Of a stretch of 23,900 nucleotides of DNA, positions 1-8,228 are shown piece after piece. Below the pieces are notes generated by a model. It worked only from the letters and a program-made list of their open reading frames with translations. It made no database searches and was not told the origin of the DNA. The DNA comes from Minisyncoccota bacterium. Lineage in GTDB: Bacteria; Patescibacteriota; Minisyncoccia; Moranbacterales; GCA-2747515. A program made the translations under genes and the position numbers. The first letter of the stretch is position 1. Each line of letters opens with the position of its first letter. Where the stretch lies: contig CALHMM010000042.1 of assembly GCA_938034715.1 (NCBI GenBank), forward strand, positions 1 through 23,900, given 5' to 3'.

Positions 1-5
1 AACAT

Positions 6-80
6 GTGCCTGTAGCTCAGTTGGATTAGAGCGTCTGGTTTCGGCCCAGAAGGCCGTAGGTTCAAGTCCTGCCAGGCACA
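6..80 (+). tRNA. tRNA-Arg, anticodon UCG
   Basis: Complete cloverleaf seen directly. The acceptor stem 6-12 pairs with 73-79 over seven perfect base pairs. The D-stem is 15-18 with 29-32, the anticodon stem is 34-38 with 46-50, and the T-stem is 56-60 with 68-72 (one G-U) around the loop TTCAAGT. The anticodon loop 39-45 places TCG at 41-43, so it reads CGA codons as Arg. The discriminator base is A80. The 3' CCA is not encoded, so a CCA-adding enzyme must finish the end. Any promoter lies outside the window. Confidence 0.96.
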
Positions 81-81
81 C

Positions 82-117
82 AAAAAAACACCACAAGTTG
101 TGGTGTTATTTTTTTTC
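82..117. terminator. Bidirectional rho-independent terminator
   Basis: A near-perfect inverted repeat (AACACCACAA at 87-96 and TTGTGGTGTT at 98-107) is flanked by an A-run (82-88) on the left and a T-run (109-116) on the right. It can therefore stop the plus-strand tRNA-Arg transcript and the minus-strand pilus operon ending at 148. Confidence 0.85.
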
Positions 118-147
118 TATACTGAAAATTGATACCTTACCAAATAC

Positions 148-720
148 TTACTGGCTTTCTAATACGTCCTCATCTACTGGATCGACAACTTCTTCTGACG
201 GCGAATCAACTACTTCGCTCGAAACCTCCACATCCTCATCTACGTTTGCTTCTACAGCCTCTTGTTCAACTATTTCTTCTTCAGCAGTCACTGGATTTTC
301 TGTATTTATCACTTGATCATCTTCTGGTTGTACGTCGATAATTTCTTTTTCAGAAACACTCTCCTTTTGATTTTCAGCCTGAGCAGGTAATTGATTTGGG
401 AAAAAGACGTCATTGACCTCCTCCACGTCTATTGTCATTTCTTGACGTCTTGCCTCTACACTTTCATTAACCCTGTTAAAAGACTGTTCATCAAATTCTA
501 CCTCCTTCGTTCTTTCGATTAACTGCATAGCACGATCACCCTCAACCTTATCAAGTTGATAAAGGTTCTTATACCAAACACGCACCACAAAAATAATTGC
601 AAGTAGTATCAACAAGATTAACAGGAAACGAAAATACTTTACCCACAAATTCCACAAAGTCGACCTCACTTTCTGAAATGAAGTCTCTCGAATCGCAGAT
701 GTGAAATTCATTTTTTTCAT
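148..720 (-). CDS. Single-pass membrane protein with acidic tail, last gene of the pilus operon
   Basis: I do not recognise this family. The 190-residue protein has a basic N-terminus, one strong transmembrane helix at about residues 29-48, and a long Glu/Asp/Val-rich, probably disordered C-terminal half with no Cys or catalytic motif. It directly follows pilO and ends at the shared terminator, the place where pilP sits in Gram-negative T4P operons. It lacks a lipobox and shows no obvious PilP similarity, so a role as a partner of PilN/PilO in the inner-membrane complex is inferred from position only. I chose the ATG at 720 because it lies 19 nt after the pilO stop. An in-frame ATG at 765 would overlap pilO by 26 nt and add 15 residues, and the ATG at 711 is also possible. 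Confidence 0.75.
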   Translation of the reverse strand: MKKMNFTSAIRETSFQKVRSTLWNLWVKYFRFLLILLILLAIIFVVRVWYKNLYQLDKVEGDRAMQLIERTKEVEFDEQSFNRVNESVEARRQEMTIDVEEVNDVFFPNQLPAQAENQKESVSEKEIIDVQPEDDQVINTENPVTAEEEIVEQEAVEANVDEDVEVSSEVVDSPSEEVVDPVDEDVLESQ

Positions 721-739
721 ACTTCTTAAGGCAAAGAAT

Positions 740-1507
740 TTATTGATTACTAGGCATCTCGTCATCTAACATCTCATCCTCATCTACAAGCTCACTGTCA
801 AGCTGCATTGCATCAACTCCCTCTTTATCAATTCCAACTTGATCGATTAAAGTATCTAGATACACTGCAATCTCTACAGTCGATTCAACAAGATTCTTCC
901 TGGGATCTTTATCTTCATCATTCTCTTTTTGGGAAGTTGTTCGTAGTCGTTGATCTCTTTCATTTTCAATGACTGCTTTGACTGAAATATTTTGAATATC
1001 AGCCAAATATTCAAAATGTTCAATTTTATGAAGAAAATCTATGAAATTGTTATACGTCCCCACAAGGGAAATCTCTACTATGAGCGCTTCACTGCTATAT
1101 GGCTTTATAAGAACTGTTCCATCTGATTCATTGTTGATACTTGGCTTTCTCTGAGCTCGTAAAGCCGGGTCAATAATCCGATTCTCTACTGAACTGTGCC
1201 CCGTCGAACGAGCAATAGCTTCTATATCTCCGTATAATCCAATTTTTGCACTAGCATCGCCACCTAACAACAAAGAAAAATTTTCTTCTTTTGCAAGGAC
1301 ATTCTCCCTACTCTTACGCAACTGATCTACAGATGAAAGGAAGTTCTGATTTACTTCTTGATCAATTTTTACAGCAGCAATAGAGCTAGATTTAGCCATA
1401 ATAATCTTATTGAGAAAAGAAAGGCCAAAAATAAACCCTGGGAGAACGACCAGAAAAAAAATTAAAACTGAAACAATTGTTCGATTATTTCTAAGAATAT
1501 CATTCAT
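740..1507 (-). CDS. pilO: PilO-like type IV pilus inner-membrane alignment protein
   Basis: 255 residues. A short cytoplasmic N-terminus is followed by one transmembrane helix (about 12-33), a helical, likely coiled-coil stretch (about 35-75), and a mixed alpha/beta domain. The segment around residues 145-180 (EISLVGTYNNFIDFLHKIEH) is the characteristic ferredoxin-like core of PilO, which pairs with PilN and connects cytoplasmic PilM to the rest of the machine. The C-terminal 60 residues are acidic and probably disordered, an extension compared with the roughly 200-residue proteobacterial proteins. The start overlaps the end of pilN by 8 nt, suggesting translational coupling. Confidence 0.88.
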   Translation of the reverse strand: MNDILRNNRTIVSVLIFFLVVLPGFIFGLSFLNKIIMAKSSSIAAVKIDQEVNQNFLSSVDQLRKSRENVLAKEENFSLLLGGDASAKIGLYGDIEAIARSTGHSSVENRIIDPALRAQRKPSINNESDGTVLIKPYSSEALIVEISLVGTYNNFIDFLHKIEHFEYLADIQNISVKAVIENERDQRLRTTSQKENDEDKDPRKNLVESTVEIAVYLDTLIDQVGIDKEGVDAMQLDSELVDEDEMLDDEMPSNQ

Positions 1508-2078
1508 AATTTTCTTTCATACAATCATTTACATTTATCCGAAATGTCATAACAAAATCTACATTCTCAGACTTAACCAAATACCGATCTGGAACATCTA
1601 CATTCAGAAAACAATTCTGACCCTCCAGTTGTATTGTACTCAAACTATTCTGAAATGCTACCAATGAATCCACTCGTTGCGACACTCCACTTAGTGTAAC
1701 CCGCTCAGCATCAGTCTTGAACTCTCGCACTGAAATATCAGAGGGAATATTATTAGACAATAAGTTCATGATATCACTCCACTGAATATGTTCCATTTGT
1801 AGAGAACTAATAATCTCCACTTTTTTATTTGTCTCAGCAAATTTTTCGTGAAGTACTAGGATCTCCGCATAATCTGGTCGCGCTACTAATTCTGCATTTG
1901 ACGCCATGAGGGAGTCCTGTTCCAACTTCAAAAGATAATTGATCGCCAACAAACCAAATGTAACCAATACAAGCAAAATTACAACCAGCAATTGCTGCTC
2001 CAATACAATACGAAAAATATACTTTGCACGCAAAATAATTTTTTGTTGAAGTGGCAAAAGATTTATCGTAATCTTCAT
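1500..2078 (-). CDS. pilN: PilN-like type IV pilus assembly protein
   Basis: 192 residues. The N-terminal INLLP motif (residues 5-9) is the hallmark PilM-binding peptide of PilN. It precedes one transmembrane helix (about 29-50), a helical segment, and a C-terminal ferredoxin-like domain containing the NNIPSDISVREFK segment. In the known complex, PilN anchors PilM under the membrane and dimerises with PilO. It begins 5 nt after the pilM stop and overlaps pilO, so the three are co-transcribed. No Shine-Dalgarno precedes the ATG; the leader is AT-rich (AATAAATATT). Confidence 0.92.
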   Translation of the reverse strand: MKITINLLPLQQKIILRAKYIFRIVLEQQLLVVILLVLVTFGLLAINYLLKLEQDSLMASNAELVARPDYAEILVLHEKFAETNKKVEIISSLQMEHIQWSDIMNLLSNNIPSDISVREFKTDAERVTLSGVSQRVDSLVAFQNSLSTIQLEGQNCFLNVDVPDRYLVKSENVDFVMTFRINVNDCMKENYE

Positions 2079-2083
2079 AATAT

Positions 2084-3145
2084 TTATTCGTGTGTTTGTG
2101 AAGCAAGTCCTATGGCCGTAACATACTGTGCAGATATCTCTCGGTCTACAGGTGGTAACGATTTGAATGTTGTATTAGCCCATGGATCACCTAATTCGAT
2201 TTTACGATTAAGACTCCTTGAGAGATATGGGATCAATCCTTTCATTCTGGCTCCACCTCCGCACAGAATAATCGTGTCCACGCTATCAGAATATTTCAAA
2301 CCTGTAAGATAAAAATTGATTGATTTATTGATTTCTTGTACAAAGCTTTGAATTACAGGTTTTACTGCTTGAAAAATATGATCATTTTTAAGTACGCTGC
2401 CAATACCATGCTCAAATTTAACCTTTTCAGCTTCAGCGTAAGAAACACCCAAACCTTTGGATATCACATCAGTCATTGTCTCAGCTGACAACGGAATACT
2501 AGAGGTAAATACAGGCACATCTCCGACAACAATCAAAAAGCTTGTTCTCCTATCGCCGATATCTACAATCATCGTTGTTTTACTACTACCACTAGCGAGA
2601 AGGCTGCGTGACTGCGCCATTGATTCAACTTCAAAACCACGGACTTCAAGTCCCGCATCTTCTATCACACTCATAAGCTGGTCGACAACTGTTCGGGCTA
2701 TAGCCACAACCAAAATACTCATTTTTTCAGGTGTCTTGTGCAATTCTTCTGGCAAAATTTGCCAATCATAGTAAACCTGATCAATCGCCATAGGAATATT
2801 TGCCTCCATTTCCCATTTGATAGCCTCAGCTGCTTCACCCTGTGTCATCTGAGGGATTGAAATAATACGCAAAAAAGCCTTCGACTCTGGCAAAGAACAA
2901 TAAACATCCTTAATGGCAATATTCGCAGCTTTGACCGCCTTATGAATTCCTTCAACAACAACCTCTGGTTTTATAATAACGCTATCTACAATAGTCCCTT
3001 GCGGTATATTTGCCTGTGCCATACCCACAATCTCGCTATACTTTCCCTTCTTTTTTAACTGGACAACTTTTATAGAAAGGTCACTCAAATCCAGACCAAA
3101 TAGCTCCGGATCTGTATCAATAATTTTTTTATTCCAAATTGCCAT
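2084..3145 (-). CDS. pilM: PilM, actin-like type IV pilus assembly ATPase
   Basis: 353 residues from the chosen ATG. FtsA/actin-like fold: the first phosphate motif FGLDLSDLSIKVVQL is near residues 16-30, the second phosphate loop VDIGDRRTS is near 190, and the adenosine motif ILCGGGARMKGL is near 290. PilM is a cytoplasmic ring protein that binds the PilN N-terminus and couples the PilB motor to the membrane complex. The reading frame extends upstream to a GTG at 3181, but homology normally begins close to the AIWNKK segment, so the ATG at 3145 is preferred. Neither start has a Shine-Dalgarno. A 198-nt gap separates it from the minor-pilin genes upstream, so it may have its own promoter, though I see no convincing one. 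Confidence 0.92.
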   Translation of the reverse strand: MAIWNKKIIDTDPELFGLDLSDLSIKVVQLKKKGKYSEIVGMAQANIPQGTIVDSVIIKPEVVVEGIHKAVKAANIAIKDVYCSLPESKAFLRIISIPQMTQGEAAEAIKWEMEANIPMAIDQVYYDWQILPEELHKTPEKMSILVVAIARTVVDQLMSVIEDAGLEVRGFEVESMAQSRSLLASGSSKTTMIVDIGDRRTSFLIVVGDVPVFTSSIPLSAETMTDVISKGLGVSYAEAEKVKFEHGIGSVLKNDHIFQAVKPVIQSFVQEINKSINFYLTGLKYSDSVDTIILCGGGARMKGLIPYLSRSLNRKIELGDPWANTTFKSLPPVDREISAQYVTAIGLASQTHE

Positions 3146-3219
3146 GCGGCTTATATGTTTTTTTGTTTTTACGACAACCACTACTTGTATCTCACATACT
3201 CAACCCCGATCATTTTTCC

Positions 3220-3235
3220 AGTGTACCGCTACACT
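3220..3235. repeat. Short inverted repeat upstream of pilM
   Basis: AGTGTA-CCGC-TACACT is a perfect 6-bp inverted repeat with a 4-nt centre, about 75 nt before the pilM start. It could be a weak operator or small hairpin. The rest of the 198-nt gap 3146-3343 shows only AT-rich sequence. Confidence 0.35.
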
Positions 3236-3343
3236 TTACAAATTCCTTTGTCTGCAACAGCGAAACTCAAAATGTAGTAAACTGATTCTAGAATATATTT
3301 TTTTATACTTGTATACATTCATATTTTACCTCGAAAATCTGTT

Positions 3344-4768
3344 TTATTCAAGTTCAGACCACTGATCAATAACATACGAACCACCACTTGGGAAAAACGG
3401 GGGCGCGTTAAACAAGAAATTTTTATCATACTCTATATCAACATTTGTCGTCTTAAGGAAACCGAAGTCTCGAAAAGTTGCAATTGCCCCTAAAACTTTT
3501 ACATTTTGTAATGGTGCTCCATCATAAGCACTACGACCTACACGGCCAGTCTGAGCCAAAAGCGCACCATGGATGTCCAAGACATTGTCATCACCGGTGT
3601 CAGGATCATCGATAACCTCAATATCCCTCTCTGCGGCCATACCAAGAACCGTTTCAGAAATAAGATCCTCATAAACGAGATCGCCGTTTATGTAAATATC
3701 ATGATTTCGACCGCCTCCACTATGATGTGCGGCTATGGTGACCTGCTTACCACTGTCTATAACACCCTCCACCCATAAATCATTACGTACATATATAGCA
3801 GTAGAATCTCCGAGCGTCAATGTCTGATCAAAGACACGATCCTTATCTTTATAGCTAAGTGCTTTAGTAGTACGATTATATTTCTTGACCCAATAGAGGT
3901 CTGCTGTCCCGTCATCTTTGAACACAAGGTGCCAACCCTGACCACCAGCCTTGGTTGGTATTGTGTATTCCGCTTCTGATTTTGACTGCAATAGAGAAAA
4001 TGAAGCGACGACACTATTAAAATCCTGCGCAGGTGTAGGAAATGATGTCCCCTCCAAAAAAACGCTACTCTCTGGTACAGTATTTGTCCAAACACCATCT
4101 TTCGTAGCGCCTCCATAATCATATGTCGCCACACCACTCGAAACCAGTCCAGCAACTGGACCCTCAACACGGATACCATTATTTGCGTGGACACCTCCAT
4201 TAACAGACGTTCCACTTGATATCTCAATTTCTGCATTTGCTAAAATTGCAAATTCACTCCAAGGTGGACGACGTAAACGCATTCTAACTGTACGTTTCTT
4301 ATCAGGTTTTTTTACTGTCTCACCTATAGATTCTACATATGCTGCTGACGAGCCATCAGCTGGTATTACAACACACAAACTATACTCACCTTTCTTTACC
4401 CCATTGACCATATAATCCTCCTCATAGCGACCAGCATCATCTGCAGTATCACAAATACCGTCAGGTCCTGCACTTCCCCTTGGTGGGTTTGTTGCGTCAT
4501 TCCAAAATTCCGTAACTTGCTTAGCAGTTTTTCCGTCGATATTGCGAGCCACATACCACCTATACGCATACAATCCAGCCTCTGCTACATGCAATGATTC
4601 TTCACGTGGTTGCGCCTGCAAACTATAGCGAACAGTCGAAACCACAAATATAATCAATCCAGTAAAGATAATTGACAGTACAGTCAAAACACCCAGTCCA
4701 TAAATAAGTCCGCTGCCACGCAGTGTACCTGATCGAACGAATTTTTTAAAATAAGAATATGCAAACAT
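3344..4768 (-). CDS. PilX-like large minor pilin or surface protein
   Basis: 474 residues from the ATG at 4768. The N-terminal GSGLIYGLGVLTVLSIIFTG helix, followed by ..REESLHVAEAGLYAYRWY, matches the PilX N-terminal pattern of Gram-positive and CPR pilin operons: a hydrophobic pilin-type helix then EAGL. It lacks a classic GFTLIE site. The remaining 400 residues are a large beta-rich ectodomain with repeated short Gly/Asn-containing turns (about 180-240 and 340-440) resembling polymer-forming beta-solenoid modules of PilX-associated proteins. It is the third of three tandem pilin-like genes between pilC and pilM, so it likely forms part of a minor-pilin tip or initiation complex. The frame is open to a TTG at 4804, which would overlap the preceding gene; the ATG 16 nt after that stop is preferred. 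Function beyond pilus association is inferred. Confidence 0.82.
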   Translation of the reverse strand: MFAYSYFKKFVRSGTLRGSGLIYGLGVLTVLSIIFTGLIIFVVSTVRYSLQAQPREESLHVAEAGLYAYRWYVARNIDGKTAKQVTEFWNDATNPPRGSAGPDGICDTADDAGRYEEDYMVNGVKKGEYSLCVVIPADGSSAAYVESIGETVKKPDKKRTVRMRLRRPPWSEFAILANAEIEISSGTSVNGGVHANNGIRVEGPVAGLVSSGVATYDYGGATKDGVWTNTVPESSVFLEGTSFPTPAQDFNSVVASFSLLQSKSEAEYTIPTKAGGQGWHLVFKDDGTADLYWVKKYNRTTKALSYKDKDRVFDQTLTLGDSTAIYVRNDLWVEGVIDSGKQVTIAAHHSGGGRNHDIYINGDLVYEDLISETVLGMAAERDIEVIDDPDTGDDNVLDIHGALLAQTGRVGRSAYDGAPLQNVKVLGAIATFRDFGFLKTTNVDIEYDKNFLFNAPPFFPSGGSYVIDQWSELE

Positions 4769-4784
4769 AAACGATTGTGAAATG

Positions 4785-5399
4785 TTAAGATGGTGCCTCA
4801 CCAAAATCTGAAAGATTGCGTATTACTGATCGCGATTGGATACGAACATTATTTGGAGCCTTAATTTGATCAACATTCACATAGAGTAAAACTTCCACAA
4901 GTGTGATATCACTCAAGATCACAGGTGATAATAAATTATTGTAACGATCATAATATGCAAAAGCCGGCTCACTTGCGCCATTATTAACGATAAAACTAGC
5001 AATTTGCGTCACGACCTCATCATTTACTGGATCATATGCAGCTGGAAGTCCATCAGGCTCCGTCACACCTAGTTTAAACTCCTCAGTTGTTCCATCTACG
5101 AAATAGCGTAATCTCTCAACAACTTCGTCGTTATCATAATCAGAATAAAAGATAAACTCATAGTCTGTGGCACTTTCTACGGGATAAGACCCGTCAGCTC
5201 CTGTTGTGGCCTTTCGGATTTCCTTAATGATACCTTGGACACCGCGATCCGCGATGCGTGATGCGATACCAGTTTCAAAAGTAAAGCTATTCACTGTCCA
5301 AACACGCATTAACATAAATGTAAAACCAAGCATGATAAACGTCATGATACCAATCGTCACAATCGTCTCTACAAGGGTAATGCCGTTATATTTCTTCAT
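4785..5399 (-). CDS. Type IV prepilin-like minor pilin (PilW/GspJ type)
   Basis: 204 residues. The N-terminus has a type III signal: KKYNG then ITLVETIVTIGIMTFIMLGF, with the prepilin peptidase cut expected after Gly6, Glu at +5 of the mature chain, and a hydrophobic helix running to about residue 30. The downstream domain (RIADRGVQGIIKEIRKATTGADG, then beta strands) has the layout of PilW/PulJ-type pseudopilins. Mature protein is about 198 residues, an ordinary size, unlike its two large neighbours. It lies 7 nt after the gene at 5407 and just before the PilX-like gene. This is the usual I-J-K-like ordering of a priming complex; the exact equivalence is inferred. Confidence 0.88.
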   Translation of the reverse strand: MKKYNGITLVETIVTIGIMTFIMLGFTFMLMRVWTVNSFTFETGIASRIADRGVQGIIKEIRKATTGADGSYPVESATDYEFIFYSDYDNDEVVERLRYFVDGTTEEFKLGVTEPDGLPAAYDPVNDEVVTQIASFIVNNGASEPAFAYYDRYNNLLSPVILSDITLVEVLLYVNVDQIKAPNNVRIQSRSVIRNLSDFGEAPS

Positions 5400-5406
5400 A
5401 TTATTA

Positions 5407-6861
5407 TTATGGCGCTAAAGCTTCCATAGTTACAGAAATCTCCTCCAATCCCGTTACTGTTACGAGAGACTGATTATCTACATACCCATCACCTGTGACA
5501 CGGATATCATACTCAGCGCCATTTGTAAGCACATCATTTTCATTTGCAGGGAAATAAGCTGTCCCATACTTATCAGTCGTTAGATTAACGCTATAACCCA
5601 GACCAACATTACGCAATCGTACTACCGCACCTTCAACTGGAAAATCTGTATCTTCATCAATAACGCTAACTAAAACACTATCTAAAGATTGATCCATCAA
5701 GACAAGATTACAATCAAACGATACATTTGGCTGAACTTGCGTTGCAGATCTATCGACATCGTCTCCAGGCAACAACCGCCATAATGTATACCCTGTGCCA
5801 GTTAACGATACCTCATATTGTCCCGCACTCTCTGAAAAACCAGCAAGACTGTCCATATCATAATATCCCGCAGCATCTGTAGTAATTGAAATAGGGCTAA
5901 GTGAGCCATTAAGATATACGAGGTCCCCACTAGTATCAACACCAAGGATACGACCACCCTTCAAATCAAATCCTATATTTCCAATAGGACCACAAAACAC
6001 ATCCGTACTATAAAATTCAAGATCCGGGATTTCGTTATTCTCTATCGTAACAGTTGTCACTGTGCCAGCAACAGCAGAAACATCTGTATATAAAGGATAA
6101 TACGGCGTCGTTGGATAATCCGGCACAGTAGATATTATCTCATAATTATCAGTTCCATCTCCCACAGTGATCCGATACATTTTCTGCGCTTGTGGCACTG
6201 AAGGAAATGTAATATTTCCATCGGCGTCTGTCACTCCATCAGCTGTATAATTTGGATAAGCTGCACCATTGACGTCCGCAATACTAACAAAAATCCCCTC
6301 TACAGCGCCATTAGCATCAACCACATTAACAGAAACGACACCTTCGGTAATGCCTAACTCATTACCACTGGGTGGCACATAATACGATGAAAGAGATACC
6401 TGACTACCTGTAATCGTAGGATCATCAATCGCGTTACCCCACAATACTGTTATAGTTACATTTTTATAGTCCTGCGCGTAAGTATCGACAGGATCTACAA
6501 AATCCTCAGGATCATCAATCCAATACACTTCACGCAAAATGCGGTACCCATTCCCACCGACTGAGATAGTCGAATCATAGTCGAAAGGACCTGGCGTTAC
6601 AGAACCCGCTGGCAAAGAACCAGAAGTAACAAGTGCGATATCCTGAAATTGAGTATTACGAAATGTCTCAAGCTCCTGGTTTGCAATTTCCACTGCGGCT
6701 AATCGTTTTTTAGCATCAATCATACTGAGCATAACCATGCCATACAACTGATAAAAACCTAGTGTCATAACAGAAAAAATGATCACCATAATCAATGCCT
6801 CAATCAAGGTAAATCCTTTTTTTGATCTATTTATACTGCTAGTCAAAGATCTCATCATCAA
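5407..6861 (-). CDS. Very large minor pilin with beta-sandwich repeats (PilV/GspI-like N-terminus)
   Basis: 484 residues, about three times the size of ordinary pseudopilins. Textbook prepilin signal: SKKG at 13-16, then FTLIEALIMVIIFSVMTLGF, with cleavage after Gly16 and Glu21 at +5. The pilin-like head runs to about 160. It is followed by at least two carboxypeptidase-regulatory/CNA-B-like modules (about 172-250, with VDANGAVEGIFVSI and VTDADGNITFP; about 395-478, with DFPVEGAVVRLRN and TTDKYGTAYFP) and a related middle segment (about 290-390). These modules are known as stalk or adhesion domains of surface proteins, so a tip adhesin is plausible. It starts 4 nt after the pilC stop. Any of the first three Met codons could be the start. 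No Shine-Dalgarno. Confidence 0.88.
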   Translation of the reverse strand: MMMRSLTSSINRSKKGFTLIEALIMVIIFSVMTLGFYQLYGMVMLSMIDAKKRLAAVEIANQELETFRNTQFQDIALVTSGSLPAGSVTPGPFDYDSTISVGGNGYRILREVYWIDDPEDFVDPVDTYAQDYKNVTITVLWGNAIDDPTITGSQVSLSSYYVPPSGNELGITEGVVSVNVVDANGAVEGIFVSIADVNGAAYPNYTADGVTDADGNITFPSVPQAQKMYRITVGDGTDNYEIISTVPDYPTTPYYPLYTDVSAVAGTVTTVTIENNEIPDLEFYSTDVFCGPIGNIGFDLKGGRILGVDTSGDLVYLNGSLSPISITTDAAGYYDMDSLAGFSESAGQYEVSLTGTGYTLWRLLPGDDVDRSATQVQPNVSFDCNLVLMDQSLDSVLVSVIDEDTDFPVEGAVVRLRNVGLGYSVNLTTDKYGTAYFPANENDVLTNGAEYDIRVTGDGYVDNQSLVTVTGLEEISVTMEALAP

Positions 6862-6865
6862 AATA

Positions 6866-8092
6866 TTATTGTATATTCTCTAGCACACTATACATCGGTT
6901 GCAACATCGCTATCGCAAAGAAGCCAACACCAGTTCCTATAACAATCATTAGAATCGGCTCAATAATAGAGCTCATATTTTTGGTAATCTGAGAAACTTC
7001 AGCTTCATAAAACTCGGCGATCTTCATAAGCATCTGCTCTGTCTGCCCTGTTTCTTCACCTACCTTTACCATTTGAGCGAGAATGACTGGAAAAAGATTC
7101 GGATACTCTGCAATCACACTAGACATCTCGACACCCTTTTGAATTTTATCTTTGCTAGTATGTATTGCTTCTTTATAGTAATCATTTGAAAGTGTATCCG
7201 CAACGATATCTAACGCACCAATTACACTCACACCACTCTTAAGTAATGAGCTGTAAATACGAGCAAAACGTGCAGCATTTACTTTAACCGCAATGTTCTT
7301 TATGGCGGGCACATGAAGCGCAATCCAACTAAGTGTTCGCCCTCCCAATCTTGTGCCAAGAAAAATTTTAAGTCCCAATCCACCAACAATCGTCCCAATA
7401 ATAACCAAAAGGCTATTTTCAATCAAAATATCACTCATCGCTACAATAATTTGTGTCATTTTGGGAAGCTCCACATCCATATCTACGAACACACCTGTTA
7501 ACTGAGGTAAAATATACGTCAACATCAGTACCGCAACTGCAGTCATAGCAAAAATCACAACTGCAGGATACACCATTGCACCTCGGACTTTTGACTTAAG
7601 GTCATTTTCCTTTTCAATCTGTACCGTCAAAATTGCCAATGACTCTTCAAGCGAACCACCAACTTCACCCACGCGAATCATATTGACAAACAAATCATCA
7701 AACGCCACAGGATGTTTTGCCAGAGCGTCACTAAAAGAAAGCCCTTTTTGCACGTCCGCATACACGACAAGCAATATTTCACGAAATTTCTTATTTGATG
7801 TCTGCATTGATAGATTCGACAGCGCCTTTCCGATGGAAAGACCTGACGAGATCATCACTGCCAAGTTCCGTGTGAAAAAAAGCTTCTCTTTTAAAGGAAT
7901 GGAAGAAAAACGATCCAAAAACTCCATCGTTGTTTTCTTGGCTCGATCGTTATCCTTAACGAGCTTCATCGACGTAATCAAAAAACCATCTGCACGCAAT
8001 TGCACAGCAAGGTCTCTTTCGCTGTTAGCCGTCATCTCACCACTACGTGGTGTCCCATCGGCACTTTTAGCTGTATATAAATACTTCGGCAT
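6866..8092 (-). CDS. pilC: PilC/GspF inner-membrane platform protein
   Basis: 408 residues, the normal family length. N-terminal YLYTAKSADGTPRSGEM is typical of the family. Two homologous GspF cytoplasmic helical domains follow, marked by FFTRNLAVMISSGLSIGKAL (about 72-91) with VGEVGGSLEESL (141-152), and FARIYSSLLKSGVSVIGAL with VGEETGQTEQML. Transmembrane helices lie at about 174-194, 219-238 and 379-399. PilC sits above the PilB hexamer and is thought to transmit rotation to incoming pilins. The frame continues to a TTG at 8107, but the ATG at 8092 begins the conserved MPKYLY start. A 136-nt gap separates it from pilB; a weak extended -10 (TGATAGAAT on the minus strand, 8131-8139) lies there but has no good -35. 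Confidence 0.95.
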   Translation of the reverse strand: MPKYLYTAKSADGTPRSGEMTANSERDLAVQLRADGFLITSMKLVKDNDRAKKTTMEFLDRFSSIPLKEKLFFTRNLAVMISSGLSIGKALSNLSMQTSNKKFREILLVVYADVQKGLSFSDALAKHPVAFDDLFVNMIRVGEVGGSLEESLAILTVQIEKENDLKSKVRGAMVYPAVVIFAMTAVAVLMLTYILPQLTGVFVDMDVELPKMTQIIVAMSDILIENSLLVIIGTIVGGLGLKIFLGTRLGGRTLSWIALHVPAIKNIAVKVNAARFARIYSSLLKSGVSVIGALDIVADTLSNDYYKEAIHTSKDKIQKGVEMSSVIAEYPNLFPVILAQMVKVGEETGQTEQMLMKIAEFYEAEVSQITKNMSSIIEPILMIVIGTGVGFFAIAMLQPMYSVLENIQ

Positions 8093-8228
8093 TATTATAA
8101 GAGACAAGAATCAAAATACGAACTTCTTCTATTCTATCACACCGCAGACGCAGCAATGAACTTGGCTAAAACTGGTGAACACTCAGTAAATACAAATGCG
8201 TCCCGCACAATGACGAACACAAAGATCT

